Numbered from the stretch's first letter, positions 36,563 to 45,431 are shown. The stretch is 64,000 nucleotides of DNA from Ensifer sp. PDNC004 (GCF_016919405.1 NZ_CP070353.1:3666001-3730000), one strand, 5' to 3'. Made by a program: numbers and translations. Notes: a model not told the origin generated them from the sequence alone.

Positions 36563-37804
36563 ATGTCCGGCTCCGTTTCCCCGCTCGCTCCGAAAACCTT
36601 TGCCGAAATGCCCTCCGTGCGCGGCGTCCGTATGGCGACCGCAGCCGCCGGCATCAAGTACAAGAACCGCACCGACGTGCTGATGATGGTGTTCGACCGG
36701 CCGGCTGTCGTGGCCGGTGTCTTCACCCGTTCCAAGTGCCCCTCCGCCCCGGTCGACTTCTGCCGCAAGAACCTTTCGGGCGGTGTCGCACGCGCCGTCG
36801 TCGTCAACTCCGGCAACGCCAATGCCTTCACCGGCAAGAAGGGCCGCGAGGCGACGGAACTGACGGCGAAGTCGGCGGCAATGGCTGTCGGCTGCGCGGA
36901 GAGCGAAGTGTTCCTGGCGTCGACCGGCGTCATCGGCGAACCCTTGGACGCGACAAAGTTTGCCGGCGTGCTCGACGATCTGGCTGCTGCCGGCAAGGAG
37001 GACTTCTGGTTCGAAGCCGCCAAGGCGATCATGACGACGGATACCTATCCGAAGGTTGCGACGCGCAGCGCCGACATCGGCGGCGTCAAGGTGACGATCA
37101 ACGGCATCGCCAAGGGCGCCGGCATGATCGCGCCCGACATGGCGACGATGCTCTCCTTCGTGGTCACAGATGCCGACATTGCGCCGGCCGCGCTGCAGGC
37201 CCTGCTTTCGGCCGGCGTCGGCCCGACCTTCAATTCGGTCACGGTCGACAGCGACACTTCGACGTCCGACACGCTGATGCTCTTTGCGACGGGCGCTGCA
37301 TCGGCTGACGGCCAGCCGGCGATCACCGACGCGGCCGACCCGCGGCTCGATGCCTTTCGCGCAGCACTGAACGATCTCCTGCGCGATCTGGCGCTCCAGG
37401 TGGTGCGTGACGGCGAAGGCGCGCGCAAGATGGTCGAAGTCACCGTCGAGGGCGCCGAAAGCGATGCCGCCGCCAAGCGCATTGCGCTTTCGATCGCCAA
37501 TTCGCCGCTGGTCAAGACCGCCGTTGCCGGCGAAGACGCCAACTGGGGCCGCGTGGTCATGGCTGTCGGCAAGGCGGGCGAATTGGCCGAACGCGACCGT
37601 CTGGCGATCTGGTTCGGCGATGTGCGCGTCGCCGTCGAGGGCGAGCGTGATCCGACCTATTCGGAAGCTGCGGCCACCGCCGTGATGAAGGCCGAGGACA
37701 TCCCGATCCGCGTCGAGATCGGCCTCGGTTCCGGTCGCGCCACCGTCTATACCTGCGACCTGACCAAGGAATATGTCGAGATCAACGGCGATTACCGGAG
37801 CTGA
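36563..37804 (+). CDS. argJ: Bifunctional ornithine acetyltransferase / N-acetylglutamate synthase
   Basis: 413 residues from ATG 36563. Recycles the acetyl group between N-acetylornithine and glutamate in arginine synthesis, and may also use acetyl-CoA. The enzyme self-cleaves before the nucleophilic threonine: A194-T195 in [24 protein letters not shown] near residues 82-91 and [13 protein letters not shown] are conserved. The final residues [12 protein letters not shown] are the usual family end. The 212-base gap upstream separates it from the parvulin gene. Two further enzymes (GNAT, MutT) follow on the same strand. Confidence 0.95.
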   Translation: MSGSVSPLAPKTFAEMPSVRGVRMATAAAGIKYKNRTDVLMMVFDRPAVVAGVFTRSKCPSAPVDFCRKNLSGGVARAVVVNSGNANAFTGKKGREATELTAKSAAMAVGCAESEVFLASTGVIGEPLDATKFAGVLDDLAAAGKEDFWFEAAKAIMTTDTYPKVATRSADIGGVKVTINGIAKGAGMIAPDMATMLSFVVTDADIAPAALQALLSAGVGPTFNSVTVDSDTSTSDTLMLFATGAASADGQPAITDAADPRLDAFRAALNDLLRDLALQVVRDGEGARKMVEVTVEGAESDAAAKRIALSIANSPLVKTAVAGEDANWGRVVMAVGKAGELAERDRLAIWFGDVRVAVEGERDPTYSEAAATAVMKAEDIPIRVEIGLGSGRATVYTCDLTKEYVEINGDYRS

Positions 37805-37862
37805 GGCACCGATTGCAGGATGGTGAGCGGCCTGGTGTGCCAGGCCGTACAGAGGTAGCAAG

Positions 37863-38681
37863 ATGACATCGAGTGATATTCGGCCCGTGGCGAGCAAGGC
37901 ACAGGCCGAAGCTGGGGAAGTGGCAATGGTGGATCTTCCGAACGTGCGCCGTCTTGAGGCCGTGGGTTTCCGCGCCTGGCCGGCAGCGTCCGTGCAGTAT
38001 GATGGCAGCTGGCTGATCCGGCTCAATGCTGGCCATGATTCCAAGCGGCTGAACTCCGTCAACCCGCTCGATCCGTCCGACTATCGCGACATCCCGGTCC
38101 GTCTCGAAAAGGCCGCCCGGCGCTTTGCCGACTACGGCCGGCCGCTGACCGTGCGCCAGACGCCGCTGACACCGCCGCAGCTTGTCGCCCATATGGACGC
38201 CGAGGGCTGGACCGCGTTCAGCCGCAGCTTGGTGATGACGGTCGATCTCGTCGAGCGCGAGTTTGGCGACGGCATCGATCACCTGCCGATCAAGGATGTC
38301 GGCCGCTTCGTCGACGCCTGCATCGGGATTGCGAAAGGCGATCCGAAGCGCAAGGCGGCGCTGGCGGAAATCATCAATGCGATCAAGCCGGAGAGTGGCC
38401 TCTTCCTGTTCGAGGATGCCGAAACGGGGCCGACGGCCGTGGCGCTGGTCGTCCAGGACAACGACCTTGCCGGCATCATGCAGTTTGCCGTCGACGAGCG
38501 TGTCCGTGGCCAGGGCGTCGGCAAGGCAATGCTCGACGTCTGCCTGCGCTGGGCGCGCCTTCGCGGCGCCAAGAAGGCCTGGCTGCAGGTGGAGGCGGAC
38601 AACAGCGCGGCCATGGCGCTTTATCGCGGCGCCGGTTTCTCCGAAGTCTACAGCTACATCTACAGAACGCCGGGAGCTTGA
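37863..38681 (+). CDS. GNAT family N-acetyltransferase
   Basis: 272 residues from ATG 37863, with GAGGT just upstream. The GNAT core lies in the C-terminal half: AGIMQFAVDERVRGQGVGKAMLDVCLRWARLRGAKKAWLQVEADNSAAMALYRGAGFSEVYSYIYR, containing the acetyl-CoA loop (RGQGVGKA). The N-terminal half is a diverged second GNAT-like domain. It lies 58 bases after argJ and 4 bases before mutT, so the three probably form one unit. The substrate is unknown; I see no motif that ties it to a peptide or antibiotic. Confidence 0.85.
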   Translation: MTSSDIRPVASKAQAEAGEVAMVDLPNVRRLEAVGFRAWPAASVQYDGSWLIRLNAGHDSKRLNSVNPLDPSDYRDIPVRLEKAARRFADYGRPLTVRQTPLTPPQLVAHMDAEGWTAFSRSLVMTVDLVEREFGDGIDHLPIKDVGRFVDACIGIAKGDPKRKAALAEIINAIKPESGLFLFEDAETGPTAVALVVQDNDLAGIMQFAVDERVRGQGVGKAMLDVCLRWARLRGAKKAWLQVEADNSAAMALYRGAGFSEVYSYIYRTPGA

Positions 38682-38685
38682 GGCC

Positions 38686-39099
38686 ATGGACGCCAACGGA
38701 AAGAAGATCGTGCTTGTCGCGGCCTGCGCGCTGGTCGATTCCGATGGCCGCATCCTGCTTGCGCAGCGGCCGGAAGGAAAATCGCTTGCCGGCCTATGGG
38801 AGTTTCCGGGCGGCAAGGTTGAGGCCGGCGAGACGCCGGAGGAAACCCTGATCCGCGAGCTCGAGGAAGAGCTCGGCATCCGCACCAAGGTCGCGTGCCT
38901 CGCGCCGCTCACCTTCGCCAGCCACACCTATGACGAGTTCCATCTCTTGATGCCGCTCTATGTCTGCCGCCGCTACGAAGGGGTTGCGACCGGGCGGGAA
39001 GGCCAGGCGATCAAGTGGGTCCGGCCAAAGGCCCTGCGCGATTATCCGATGCCGCCGGCGGACGAACCGCTCATCCCGTTTCTCATGGATTTGCTCTGA
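38686..39099 (+). CDS. mutT: MutT-like Nudix hydrolase (8-oxo-dGTP diphosphatase)
   Basis: 137 residues from ATG 38686; the longer open frame to 38263 overlaps the GNAT gene and is not used. Removes 8-oxo-dGTP from the nucleotide pool. The Nudix box G43-x5-E49-x7-REL-x-EE-x-G64 is complete, within GGKVEAGETPEETLIRELEE. The start region KIVLVAACALVDSDGRILLAQRPEGKSLAGLWEFPGG is typical of MutT. It lies 4 bases downstream of the GNAT gene and is probably co-transcribed. Confidence 0.9.
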   Translation: MDANGKKIVLVAACALVDSDGRILLAQRPEGKSLAGLWEFPGGKVEAGETPEETLIRELEEELGIRTKVACLAPLTFASHTYDEFHLLMPLYVCRRYEGVATGREGQAIKWVRPKALRDYPMPPADEPLIPFLMDLL

Positions 39100-39323
39100 A
39101 CCTACCCGAAATCTGATTGATTATTAATCGATCGTTTATCTCCCTGGCGCAAAGATAGCTCCAATTCAGTTTCGGTACGTATCGTTGGCAACGGCGTATC
39201 GATTTCAGGCAGTGCGGTAGAACCAAGCTTGGGAAGGGCGCTTGCGTTCGCCGTATTTTGCGCGTTTGTGAGGCTGGGATGGTGGACGACGATTTCTGGA
39301 ACACGGTTCAGGAAAAGGATCTG

Positions 39324-39599
39324 ATGAACAATCAGTCCCGCCGGACAGGTGTGCTCAATCTGTCGCTGTTGTTCGGAACAGCGGTGATCGCACTGACGCT
39401 GATCCTGACGCCCATGCTGTCGTCAAAGACAGACAAGCGCATCATGGCCAATACGCCTGTCGATTACGACAACATTTCCACCGGCTCCATCCCTTCGAAC
39501 GGGACTACCAAGCGCTACACGGTTCGGCGCAGCGTCCTTCAGGAAATGCCCGGAGCGGTTTGCATTATCGATGCCGACGGCCGCAAGAGCGGCTGCTGA
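39324..39599 (+). CDS. Small single-pass membrane protein, next to a Flp pilin
   Basis: 91 residues from ATG 39324, which has AAGGAT 3 bases upstream; ATG 39279 would add 15 residues. A basic N-terminus (MNNQSRRTG) precedes one hydrophobic helix at about 10-31 (VLNLSLLFGTAVIALTLILTPML), then a polar extracytoplasmic part ending in GAVCIIDADGRKSGC with two cysteines. No family recognised. The gap of 69 bases to the pilin gene on the same strand suggests a shared transcript. Confidence 0.6.
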   Translation: MNNQSRRTGVLNLSLLFGTAVIALTLILTPMLSSKTDKRIMANTPVDYDNISTGSIPSNGTTKRYTVRRSVLQEMPGAVCIIDADGRKSGC

Positions 39600-39667
39600 A
39601 ACGAACGCCATCGGCCCGTTGGTGCTGGCTTGCGTTTCGGATTGAACAGAAATCAGGCTGGGGACGA

Positions 39668-39835
39668 ATGGAAACGCTTAGACGCTTGTTTCGCGGCAAG
39701 GATGGCGGCATCGCCATCGAGTATGCGCTGATCGCCGCCCTCGTCTCCCTCAGCCTGATCTTCGGAGCCAACCAGATCGGCAGCGCCCTGACCTACGTCT
39801 ACGACTCGCTCGCCGCAGCGTTCCCAAGCGCATAA
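39668..39835 (+). CDS. Flp family type IVb pilin, orphan
   Basis: 55 residues. The short basic leader METLRRLFRGKDG ends at a prepilin peptidase site, cleaving after G13 so the mature protein starts GIAIEYALIAALVSLSLIFG, with the +5 glutamate and tyrosine of Flp pilins. A single hydrophobic helix and a short tail (LTYVYDSLAAAFPSA) follow. No cpa/tad assembly genes lie in the window, so export would need a Tad system elsewhere in the genome. It is small and easy to miss. Confidence 0.85.
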   Translation: METLRRLFRGKDGGIAIEYALIAALVSLSLIFGANQIGSALTYVYDSLAAAFPSA

Positions 39836-39868
39836 ACATTAAAACCGGATATGGGGGTGGATGCCGCC

Positions 39869-40747
39869 CTAAAGCGGCTGCTCTTTCGTACCGAGAGCGG
39901 TTGAAAGCCGCTGTTTTGCCGAACCCGGCTTCAACGGCTTCTGCTGGCTCTCGTGCGGTGCCCAACCGGACAGGTAGATGATCGAGAAGGTTGCGCGAAT
40001 GCGACCGTCCGGATCGGAGAAGCGCTCCGCATAGATTTCCGCAGCTCTGAGGAAAAAGCGCCTGGAAACGGGCGTGCGGCTGCGCGCCGAAAGCGGGCTG
40101 GTCATGCCCATGGCGCGCAGGTCGCGGATCAGCGCAAACAGCGAATCGTAGCGGACCGTGTAGTTTTCCGTGTCGGTGACCGGCAGGGCGAAACCGGCGC
40201 GCTGCATGAGCGCGCCGACGTCACGGACATCGGCGAAGGGAATGACGCGCGGGCTGGCGCCGCCCGTCAGCTCGGCTTCCGCAGCCAGCAGTGCTTCGCG
40301 CAGTTCCTGCAACGTGCCGCTGCCGGGGATGGCGGCGAGGAACAGCCCGTCGGGCTTCAGCGCCCGTCGCACCTGGATGAAGGCGCCCGGCGTATCATTG
40401 GTCAGATGCAGGGACAGCGGCGAGACGATCAGGTTGACGCTTTCCGGTTCGGCTGGAACTTCTTCGAGCGAAGCGATCGTCACCGGCGCCTCGGTCGAGC
40501 CGAAGCGGGCGTCGGTCTCGACGCGCTCGATGGCGTCGATCTTGCCGGTCGCCATCAGTTGGCGGGCCGTTTCACCGGTGTAGCCGTGCAGTTCGAGTGC
40601 GCGGTCGAAGTGGCGCTCGACGACGCCGACACGCTCGGCGAGCTCCTCGGCCACGATGTCGAGAAGGAATCCGGCCTTTGGATCGGCGTTTCTGAGCGCC
40701 CTTGCCCGGTGTGCCTCGACGAGGCTCTGGTCAAAGATTTTTTCCAC
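39869..40747 (-). CDS. SAM-dependent methyltransferase-fold protein, NDUFAF5/BioC-like
   Basis: 292 residues from a GTG at 40747 with GGAGAG 7 bases upstream. The N-terminus MEKIFDQSLVEAHRARALRNADPKAGFLLDIVAEELAERV and the segment SLSLHLTNDTPGAFIQVRRALKPDGLFLAAIPGSGTLQELREALLAAEAEL match the alphaproteobacterial homologues of human NDUFAF5, which hydroxylates a subunit of respiratory complex I. The glycine motif I is degenerate (LELHGYTGETARQL). The activity here is not shown. It is divergent from comF, with 56 bases between the starts. Confidence 0.8.
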   Translation of the reverse strand: MEKIFDQSLVEAHRARALRNADPKAGFLLDIVAEELAERVGVVERHFDRALELHGYTGETARQLMATGKIDAIERVETDARFGSTEAPVTIASLEEVPAEPESVNLIVSPLSLHLTNDTPGAFIQVRRALKPDGLFLAAIPGSGTLQELREALLAAEAELTGGASPRVIPFADVRDVGALMQRAGFALPVTDTENYTVRYDSLFALIRDLRAMGMTSPLSARSRTPVSRRFFLRAAEIYAERFSDPDGRIRATFSIIYLSGWAPHESQQKPLKPGSAKQRLSTALGTKEQPL

Positions 40748-40803
40748 GATAGTCTCTCCGCGATGGGCAGCAAAGAGACCTTCGGAGGCACAAAGTCAAC
40801 CGC

Positions 40804-41580
40804 ATGGCATGGGAGAGGTTGCGTATTCCGCAGGCGTGGCGTGCGGACATACTGAGACGGTTCGGCCTGGGGCTCGTCGATCTCGTTTTTCCGCCGGTCT
40901 GTTGCGGCTGCGGGCGGCTGGTCGGCGATCATCGTGCGGTCTGCGCCTCCTGCTGGGCGACGCTGCCGCTGATCGAACGGCCCTATTGCGATATTCTCGG
41001 CACCCCGTTTTCGGTCGACCATGGCGCCGGATCGGTGTCACCGGAGGCGATCGCCAACCCGCCTGCCTTCGATCGGCTAAGGTCGGTGGCGATCCATGAA
41101 GGCGTCGCCCGAGATCTGGTCCACGGGCTGAAGTATCGCGACCGCACGGATCTCGCGCCGATGATGGCGGCATGGATGATCCGGGCGAGCGACGGTGCCG
41201 TCGCTTCCGCCGATGCGATCATTCCCGTGCCGCTGCATGCTTTCCGGCTGTGGAAGCGGCGGTTCAACCAGTCGGCGGAGCTGGCGCGGGCGATTGCGCA
41301 GCTCTCCGGTCGTCCCTATCAGCCTGATCTTTTGAAACGCATCCGACGCACGAGCCCGCAGGTTCGCTTGGGACTGCGCGCCCGCGAGGAGAACGTGCGC
41401 GGCGCCTTCGCCGTCTCGGAAAGCGGCAAGGCGGGTCTCAGTGGGAAAAGCGTGGTTCTCGTCGACGATGTATATACGACCGGCGCAACCGTTGCCGCAG
41501 CGACCCGTGCGCTGAAGCGGGCGGGGGCGGGGTCGGTCACGGTTTTGACCTTTGCAAGAGCCGTATCCGGTCTTATATGA
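40804..41580 (+). CDS. comF: ComF family protein (zinc ribbon plus phosphoribosyltransferase-like)
   Basis: 258 residues. N-terminal double zinc ribbon: CCGCGRLV (C33/C34/C36) with CASC (C47-C50). The C-terminal PRTase-like domain carries the PRPP loop VVLVDDVYTTGATV. ComF acts in DNA uptake in naturally competent bacteria, yet is widespread in rhizobia not known to be competent, so another role in DNA metabolism is possible. grxC starts 48 bases after it, and nitrilase and DUF1178 genes follow on the same strand. Confidence 0.85.
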   Translation: MAWERLRIPQAWRADILRRFGLGLVDLVFPPVCCGCGRLVGDHRAVCASCWATLPLIERPYCDILGTPFSVDHGAGSVSPEAIANPPAFDRLRSVAIHEGVARDLVHGLKYRDRTDLAPMMAAWMIRASDGAVASADAIIPVPLHAFRLWKRRFNQSAELARAIAQLSGRPYQPDLLKRIRRTSPQVRLGLRAREENVRGAFAVSESGKAGLSGKSVVLVDDVYTTGATVAAATRALKRAGAGSVTVLTFARAVSGLI

Positions 41581-41627
41581 CAATCAGATGTCCGGCACGG
41601 TCGCCGGCAAAGGAGCGGTTCAGGATC

Positions 41628-41885
41628 ATGGCTTCGGTGGTCATTTATACGCGTCAGTTCTGCGGCTATTGCTCGGCCGCAAAGAAACTCCTGGAAACCA
41701 AGGGCGTTTCCTTCCTCGAGCACGATGCCACCTATGATCCGAGTGTTCGGAAGGTGATGATCGACAAGTCGCACGGGGGGACGACGTTCCCGCAGATCTT
41801 CATCAACGACATTCATGTCGGTGGATGCGACGACCTTCACGCGCTGGAACGCGCCGGCAAACTCGACGCGATGCTGGCTGCCTGA
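41628..41885 (+). CDS. grxC: Glutaredoxin 3 (GrxC type)
   Basis: 85 residues from ATG 41628, with AAGGAG upstream. Reduces disulfides with glutathione in the cytoplasm. The dithiol active site is C12-G-Y-C15 (YTRQFCGYC), followed by the TFPQIF cis-proline motif and the glutathione-binding VGGCDDLHALE. The length is normal. It lies between comF and the nitrilase gene, part of a run of five plus-strand genes with small gaps. Confidence 0.93.
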   Translation: MASVVIYTRQFCGYCSAAKKLLETKGVSFLEHDATYDPSVRKVMIDKSHGGTTFPQIFINDIHVGGCDDLHALERAGKLDAMLAA

Positions 41886-41950
41886 GGCACCGCACCCCTG
41901 CAAGAGGCGACGTCCCGTTTGTCAGCGGTGAGCGCCGGGAGTTGGACGAG

Positions 41951-42808
41951 ATGACTTTCAAGGCTGCAGCCCTTCAGATGTGTTCCGGCGTCGACACCCG
42001 CAAGAATGCGGAGACGATGGTGCGGCTTGCGCGCGAGGCGGCAGCCCAGGGCGCGACCTATATCCAGACGCCGGAAATGACCGGGGCGCTCCAGCGCGAC
42101 CGGGCGGCTTTGCGCGCGATCCTGAAGGATGAGGCCAACGATCTCATTGCCGCGGCGGCAGCTCAGCTTGCCGGCGAACTTGGCGTCTACCTCCATGTCG
42201 GCTCGACGCCGATCGCGCTTGCCGACGGCAAGATCGCCAATCGCGGCCTGCTGTTCGGCCCGAGCGGCCAGAAGATCTGCGACTACGACAAGATCCATAT
42301 GTTCGACGTCGATCTCGACAACGGCGAGAGCTGGCGGGAAAGTGCCGCGTATCAGCCCGGCAGCATAGCGCGCCTGGCCGAACTCGACCTTGGCAAGCTT
42401 GGCTTTTCCATCTGCTACGACGTGCGCTTCCCGGAGCTTTTCCGGCAGCAGGCCGTTGCCGGTGCCGAGATCATGTCGGTGCCTGCCGCCTTCACGCGGC
42501 AGACCGGTGAGGCGCACTGGGAAATCCTGCTTCGGGCCCGCGCGATCGAGAACGGCCTTTTCGTCATTGCCGCCGCGCAAGGGGGCACACATGAGGATGG
42601 GCGCGAGACCTTCGGCCACTCGATGATCATCGATCCCTGGGGGCGCGTGCTTGCATCGGCTGGCCCGACCGGCGAGGCGATTGTGCTAGCCGACATCGAT
42701 GTCGCCGCCGTGCACGCGGCGCGCGCAAAGATACCGAACTTGAAGAACGCCCGCAGTTTCGTGCTCGATGAAGTGGCGCCGACCGGGAAGGGAGGCGTTG
42801 CCGCTTGA
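41951..42808 (+). CDS. Carbon-nitrogen hydrolase (nitrilase superfamily)
   Basis: 285 residues from ATG 41951. The catalytic triad is E42 (TPEMT), K114 (YDKIHMFD) and C155 (FSICYDVRFPEL). The pattern KIHMFDVD and CYDVRFPEL is that of the Nit1/Nit2-like branch (deaminated glutathione amidase / omega-amidase), which fits the neighbouring glutaredoxin. The exact substrate is inferred. Its stop overlaps the TTG start of the next gene by 4 bases. Confidence 0.88.
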   Translation: MTFKAAALQMCSGVDTRKNAETMVRLAREAAAQGATYIQTPEMTGALQRDRAALRAILKDEANDLIAAAAAQLAGELGVYLHVGSTPIALADGKIANRGLLFGPSGQKICDYDKIHMFDVDLDNGESWRESAAYQPGSIARLAELDLGKLGFSICYDVRFPELFRQQAVAGAEIMSVPAAFTRQTGEAHWEILLRARAIENGLFVIAAAQGGTHEDGRETFGHSMIIDPWGRVLASAGPTGEAIVLADIDVAAVHAARAKIPNLKNARSFVLDEVAPTGKGGVAA

Positions 42809-43233
42809 TCCGCTACACCCTTTCCTGCGACAACGGCCACGATTTCGAGGGCTGGTTCTCGTCGAGCGACGATTTCGACAGCCAAGTCGAGCGCAAGCTG
42901 GTCTCCTGTCCGAGCTGCAATTCAACGTCGGTCGCCAAGCAACTGATGGCGCCTTCGGTCGCGACTGCGCGCAAGAAGGAAGCGACGCGGGCGGTGATCA
43001 TGGACCAGGCGCAGAAGGAGACGGTCGCCAAGATCCGCGAGCTGGTGAAGTCCGTGCGCGAAAACGCCGAGGATGTCGGCGAGCGCTTTCCGGAAGAGGC
43101 CCGCAAGATCCATTACGGCGAAGCGGAAGAACGCGGCCTGATCGGCAAGGCAACCGCGGAAGAGGCCGTGGCGCTGCTCGAAGAGGGCATTGCCGTCGCG
43201 CCGCTGCCGATCCTGCCCGACGAAGTCAACTGA
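42805..43233 (+). CDS. DUF1178 family protein
   Basis: 142 residues from a TTG at 42805 overlapping the nitrilase TGA, with GGAGG about 9-10 bases upstream. The N-terminus MIRYTLSCDNGHDFEGWFSSSDDFDSQ with a CPSC pair (VSCPSCNS) forms a zinc-ribbon-like module that defines DUF1178. The rest is helical and acidic. The family is common beside nitrilase genes in alphaproteobacteria; function unknown. The overlap shows translational coupling. Confidence 0.85.
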   Translation: MIRYTLSCDNGHDFEGWFSSSDDFDSQVERKLVSCPSCNSTSVAKQLMAPSVATARKKEATRAVIMDQAQKETVAKIRELVKSVRENAEDVGERFPEEARKIHYGEAEERGLIGKATAEEAVALLEEGIAVAPLPILPDEVN

Positions 43234-43342
43234 CGCGGGAGCGGGAAATGCTCACCCCATTTTGCGTAAAAGCCTGGGTGCCTCTTTAAAAACAACGGCT
43301 TGCTTCCCATCTGGCGGTTTTGCAGTGGGAGTTTTTCAGCCT

Positions 43343-43909
43343 ATGACGTTGTCCGATATCCGCATTTCCACCGATCGCCTCATCATCAGGGCTTTTGCAC
43401 CCGATGATTTCGCGAGCTACTTTGCCTATCACCGGCTGCCGGAAGTTTATCGCTATCTCTACCAGGAACCGCTGGACGAAACGGCAGCGCGGACAAAATT
43501 CGCCAAGGCTTCGGCGCCGAGGCTTGTAGACGATGGGGATGTCGCCGTGTTCGCCGTCGAGCGCCGGGACGATGGCGCCCTGATCGGAGAGGTGTTGTTG
43601 AAACTCGCCAGCGGCGCGGCGGAGCAGGCGGAGACCGGTTACATCTTCGATCCCGCCTTTACCGGTAAGGGCTATGCCACCGAGGCAATGCGGGCCACGC
43701 TCGATCTCGGCTTCTCGACGCTGAATTTCCACCGGATCTTTGCCCGGCTCGATGCCCTCAACAAGGGATCGGTCGGTGTCGTCGAGCGTCTCGGCATGCG
43801 CCGCGAAGCACATCTGATCGAGAACGACCGGTTCAACGATGTCTGGGGAGACGAATACGTCTATGCGCTCTTGAAGCGCGAATGGCAGGAGCGTCGGCAG
43901 GCCGGTTGA
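43343..43909 (+). CDS. GNAT family N-acetyltransferase (RimJ-like)
   Basis: 188 residues from ATG 43343; the open frame to 43190 overlaps DUF1178 and is not supported. The acetyltransferase_3 pattern is clear: STDRLIIRAFAPDDFASYFAYHRLPEV, then TGYIFDPAFTGKGYATEAMRATLDLGFSTLNFHRIFARLDALNKGSVGVVERLGMRREAHL. This is the RimJ/RimL-like class, which acetylates protein N-termini or small amines; the substrate is unknown. It is convergent with ubiG, 16 bases apart. Confidence 0.85.
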   Translation: MTLSDIRISTDRLIIRAFAPDDFASYFAYHRLPEVYRYLYQEPLDETAARTKFAKASAPRLVDDGDVAVFAVERRDDGALIGEVLLKLASGAAEQAETGYIFDPAFTGKGYATEAMRATLDLGFSTLNFHRIFARLDALNKGSVGVVERLGMRREAHLIENDRFNDVWGDEYVYALLKREWQERRQAG

Positions 43910-43925
43910 GCCCGCCGGCAACTGC

Positions 43926-44672
43926 TTATAGCGGTCGCTTGGCGACGATCATGTAGTTGACGTCCATATCCTTGGACAGGTTCCACTGGTTGGAAAGCGG
44001 ATTGAAGAACACGCCGGTCCGCTCGGTCATTTCGAGGCCGTTCGCCACGAGCGGTTTTTCCAGTTCCTCCGGACGCACCAGCTTTTCATACTGGTGCGTG
44101 CCGCGCGGCAGCCAGCGCAGCACGTTCTCGGCGGCGAAGATGGCAAGCGCCGCCGCCTTCATCGTGCGGTTGATCGTGGCGACGAACATCAGGCCCCCGG
44201 GGCGCACCATATGGGCGCAGGTGGTCATGAAGAAGTCGACATCGGCGACATGCTCGACCACTTCCATGTTGAGCACGATGTCGAAACTCTCGCCGGCTTC
44301 GGCGAGCGCTTCGGCGGTCACCGCGCGATAGTCGACAGTTACCCCGCTTCCGGCCGCATGGGTCTTCGCGATCCCGATGTTCTTTTCGGAGGCGTCGGCG
44401 CCGAGCACCTCTGCGCCCATGCGCGCCATCGGCTCCGACAGGAGACCGCCACCGCAGCCGATATCGAGCAGCCGCAGGCCTTTCAGCGGCTGTGGGCTCC
44501 TGGGATCACGGCCGAAATGCTCAGCCACCTTGTCGCGGATATAGGCGAGGCGAACGGGATTAAACTTGTGCAGCGGCCGGAACTTGCCGGTCGGATCCCA
44601 CCACTCCGCGGCCATGGCGGAAAAGCGGTCAACCTCGCTCTGGTCGATCGTCGTGCGTGCGGTCTCGCTCAT
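43926..44672 (-). CDS. ubiG: Ubiquinone biosynthesis O-methyltransferase
   Basis: 248 residues from ATG 44672, with AAGGAG upstream; the frame to 44714 is not used. Carries out both O-methylation steps of ubiquinone synthesis at the inner membrane. Motif I is [30 protein letters not shown]. The start [34 protein letters not shown] is the UbiG signature. A palindromic element lies 77 bases upstream. In other Rhizobiales I recall ubiG next to lysC; here about 5.6 kb separate them. Confidence 0.93.
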   Translation of the reverse strand: MSETARTTIDQSEVDRFSAMAAEWWDPTGKFRPLHKFNPVRLAYIRDKVAEHFGRDPRSPQPLKGLRLLDIGCGGGLLSEPMARMGAEVLGADASEKNIGIAKTHAAGSGVTVDYRAVTAEALAEAGESFDIVLNMEVVEHVADVDFFMTTCAHMVRPGGLMFVATINRTMKAAALAIFAAENVLRWLPRGTHQYEKLVRPEELEKPLVANGLEMTERTGVFFNPLSNQWNLSKDMDVNYMIVAKRPL

Positions 44673-44748
44673 GTCGCCGTCTCCTTGCATCGTCCCGACA
44701 GCGCCGCGCGTCATTTACCACGCTCTACGGACGCCGCAACACTTCAAA

Positions 44749-44801
44749 CTGCTGCATCATCTATCCCTAAACCGATCCCGATTTAGGGAGTTGTGCAGCA
44801 G
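44749..44801. repeat. Intergenic palindromic repeat element (rhizobial type)
   Basis: A 53-base near-palindrome: outer arms CTGCTGCA/TGCAGCAG, inner arms TCCCTAAA/TTTAGGGA, and a CGATCCCGA centre. The pattern resembles the short palindromic repeats scattered between genes in Sinorhizobium and other Rhizobiaceae genomes. It lies between ubiG and the DHFR-like gene and marks the start of a block that looks accessory. No second copy was seen in this window. Confidence 0.6.
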
Positions 44802-44882
44802 TGAAGTCGGACGATCGGACAAGGAAGTCAAGAGGTGGCGCTGGGCCAGATCGGCGCACGCGCCTGCATGACACCCGTCCTG

Positions 44883-45431
44883 CTAAGCGCTCGCGTCCGG
44901 CTGGTAGTGCAGGATAACCACACCGGACGTCAGAGGGCGCGCGTGGGTCAGCTTGAGTTTCGTTCGCTTCAGCCCTGGTTTGAAGAGGGGCACACCCTCG
45001 CCGAGCAATACCGGATTGATGCCGAGGCGGTATTCGTCGACGAGGCCCTTCTCGACCAGTTCGCTTGCGAAATCGGCGCTGCCAAAGATGAATATCGTGC
45101 CGCCTTCGAGCGTCTTCAATCGTTTGACTTCCTCGGCGGCGTTGCCGGTCACGAGCGTCGTCCTTGCCCAATCGGCGGAGGCCAGCGTGCGCGAAAAGAC
45201 GAATTTCTCGACGCCGTTCATGAAGGTCGCGATTTCACCTTCGGCCGACGGCCAGTAGGCCGCCATCATCTCATAGGTCACGCGGCCGAAAAGCAGGGTG
45301 CCCGTTCCGAGTTGTGTTTCGCCGATATAGGCGGCGAGCTCATCCTCGAAGACGAACCAGCCGATGTCGTGTCCCGGTGCTTCGAAGAAGCCGTCAACGC
45401 TAACCATGTCCCACATGATGACCTTGCGCAT
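44883..45431 (-). CDS. Dihydrofolate-reductase-like (RibD C-terminal) family protein
   Basis: 182 residues. The start MRKVIMWDMVSVDGFFEAPGHDIGWF and the block GTGTLLFGRVTYEMMAAYWPS match the RibD_C/DHFR-like family, as does TIFIFGSADFASELVEKGLVDEYRLGINPVLLGEGVPLF. These proteins bind NADPH but their substrates are mostly unknown; they are not true riboflavin enzymes. It is divergent from the methyltransferase gene at 45574, across an AT-rich spacer unlike the surrounding sequence. Confidence 0.85.
   Translation of the reverse strand: MRKVIMWDMVSVDGFFEAPGHDIGWFVFEDELAAYIGETQLGTGTLLFGRVTYEMMAAYWPSAEGEIATFMNGVEKFVFSRTLASADWARTTLVTGNAAEEVKRLKTLEGGTIFIFGSADFASELVEKGLVDEYRLGINPVLLGEGVPLFKPGLKRTKLKLTHARPLTSGVVILHYQPDASA

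Noticed and set aside
39110..39140. CtrA-like TTAA-N7-TTTAT upstream of the small membrane protein and pilin
   Set aside because: Two mismatches in the second half (TTTAT for TTAAC), too weak to list.
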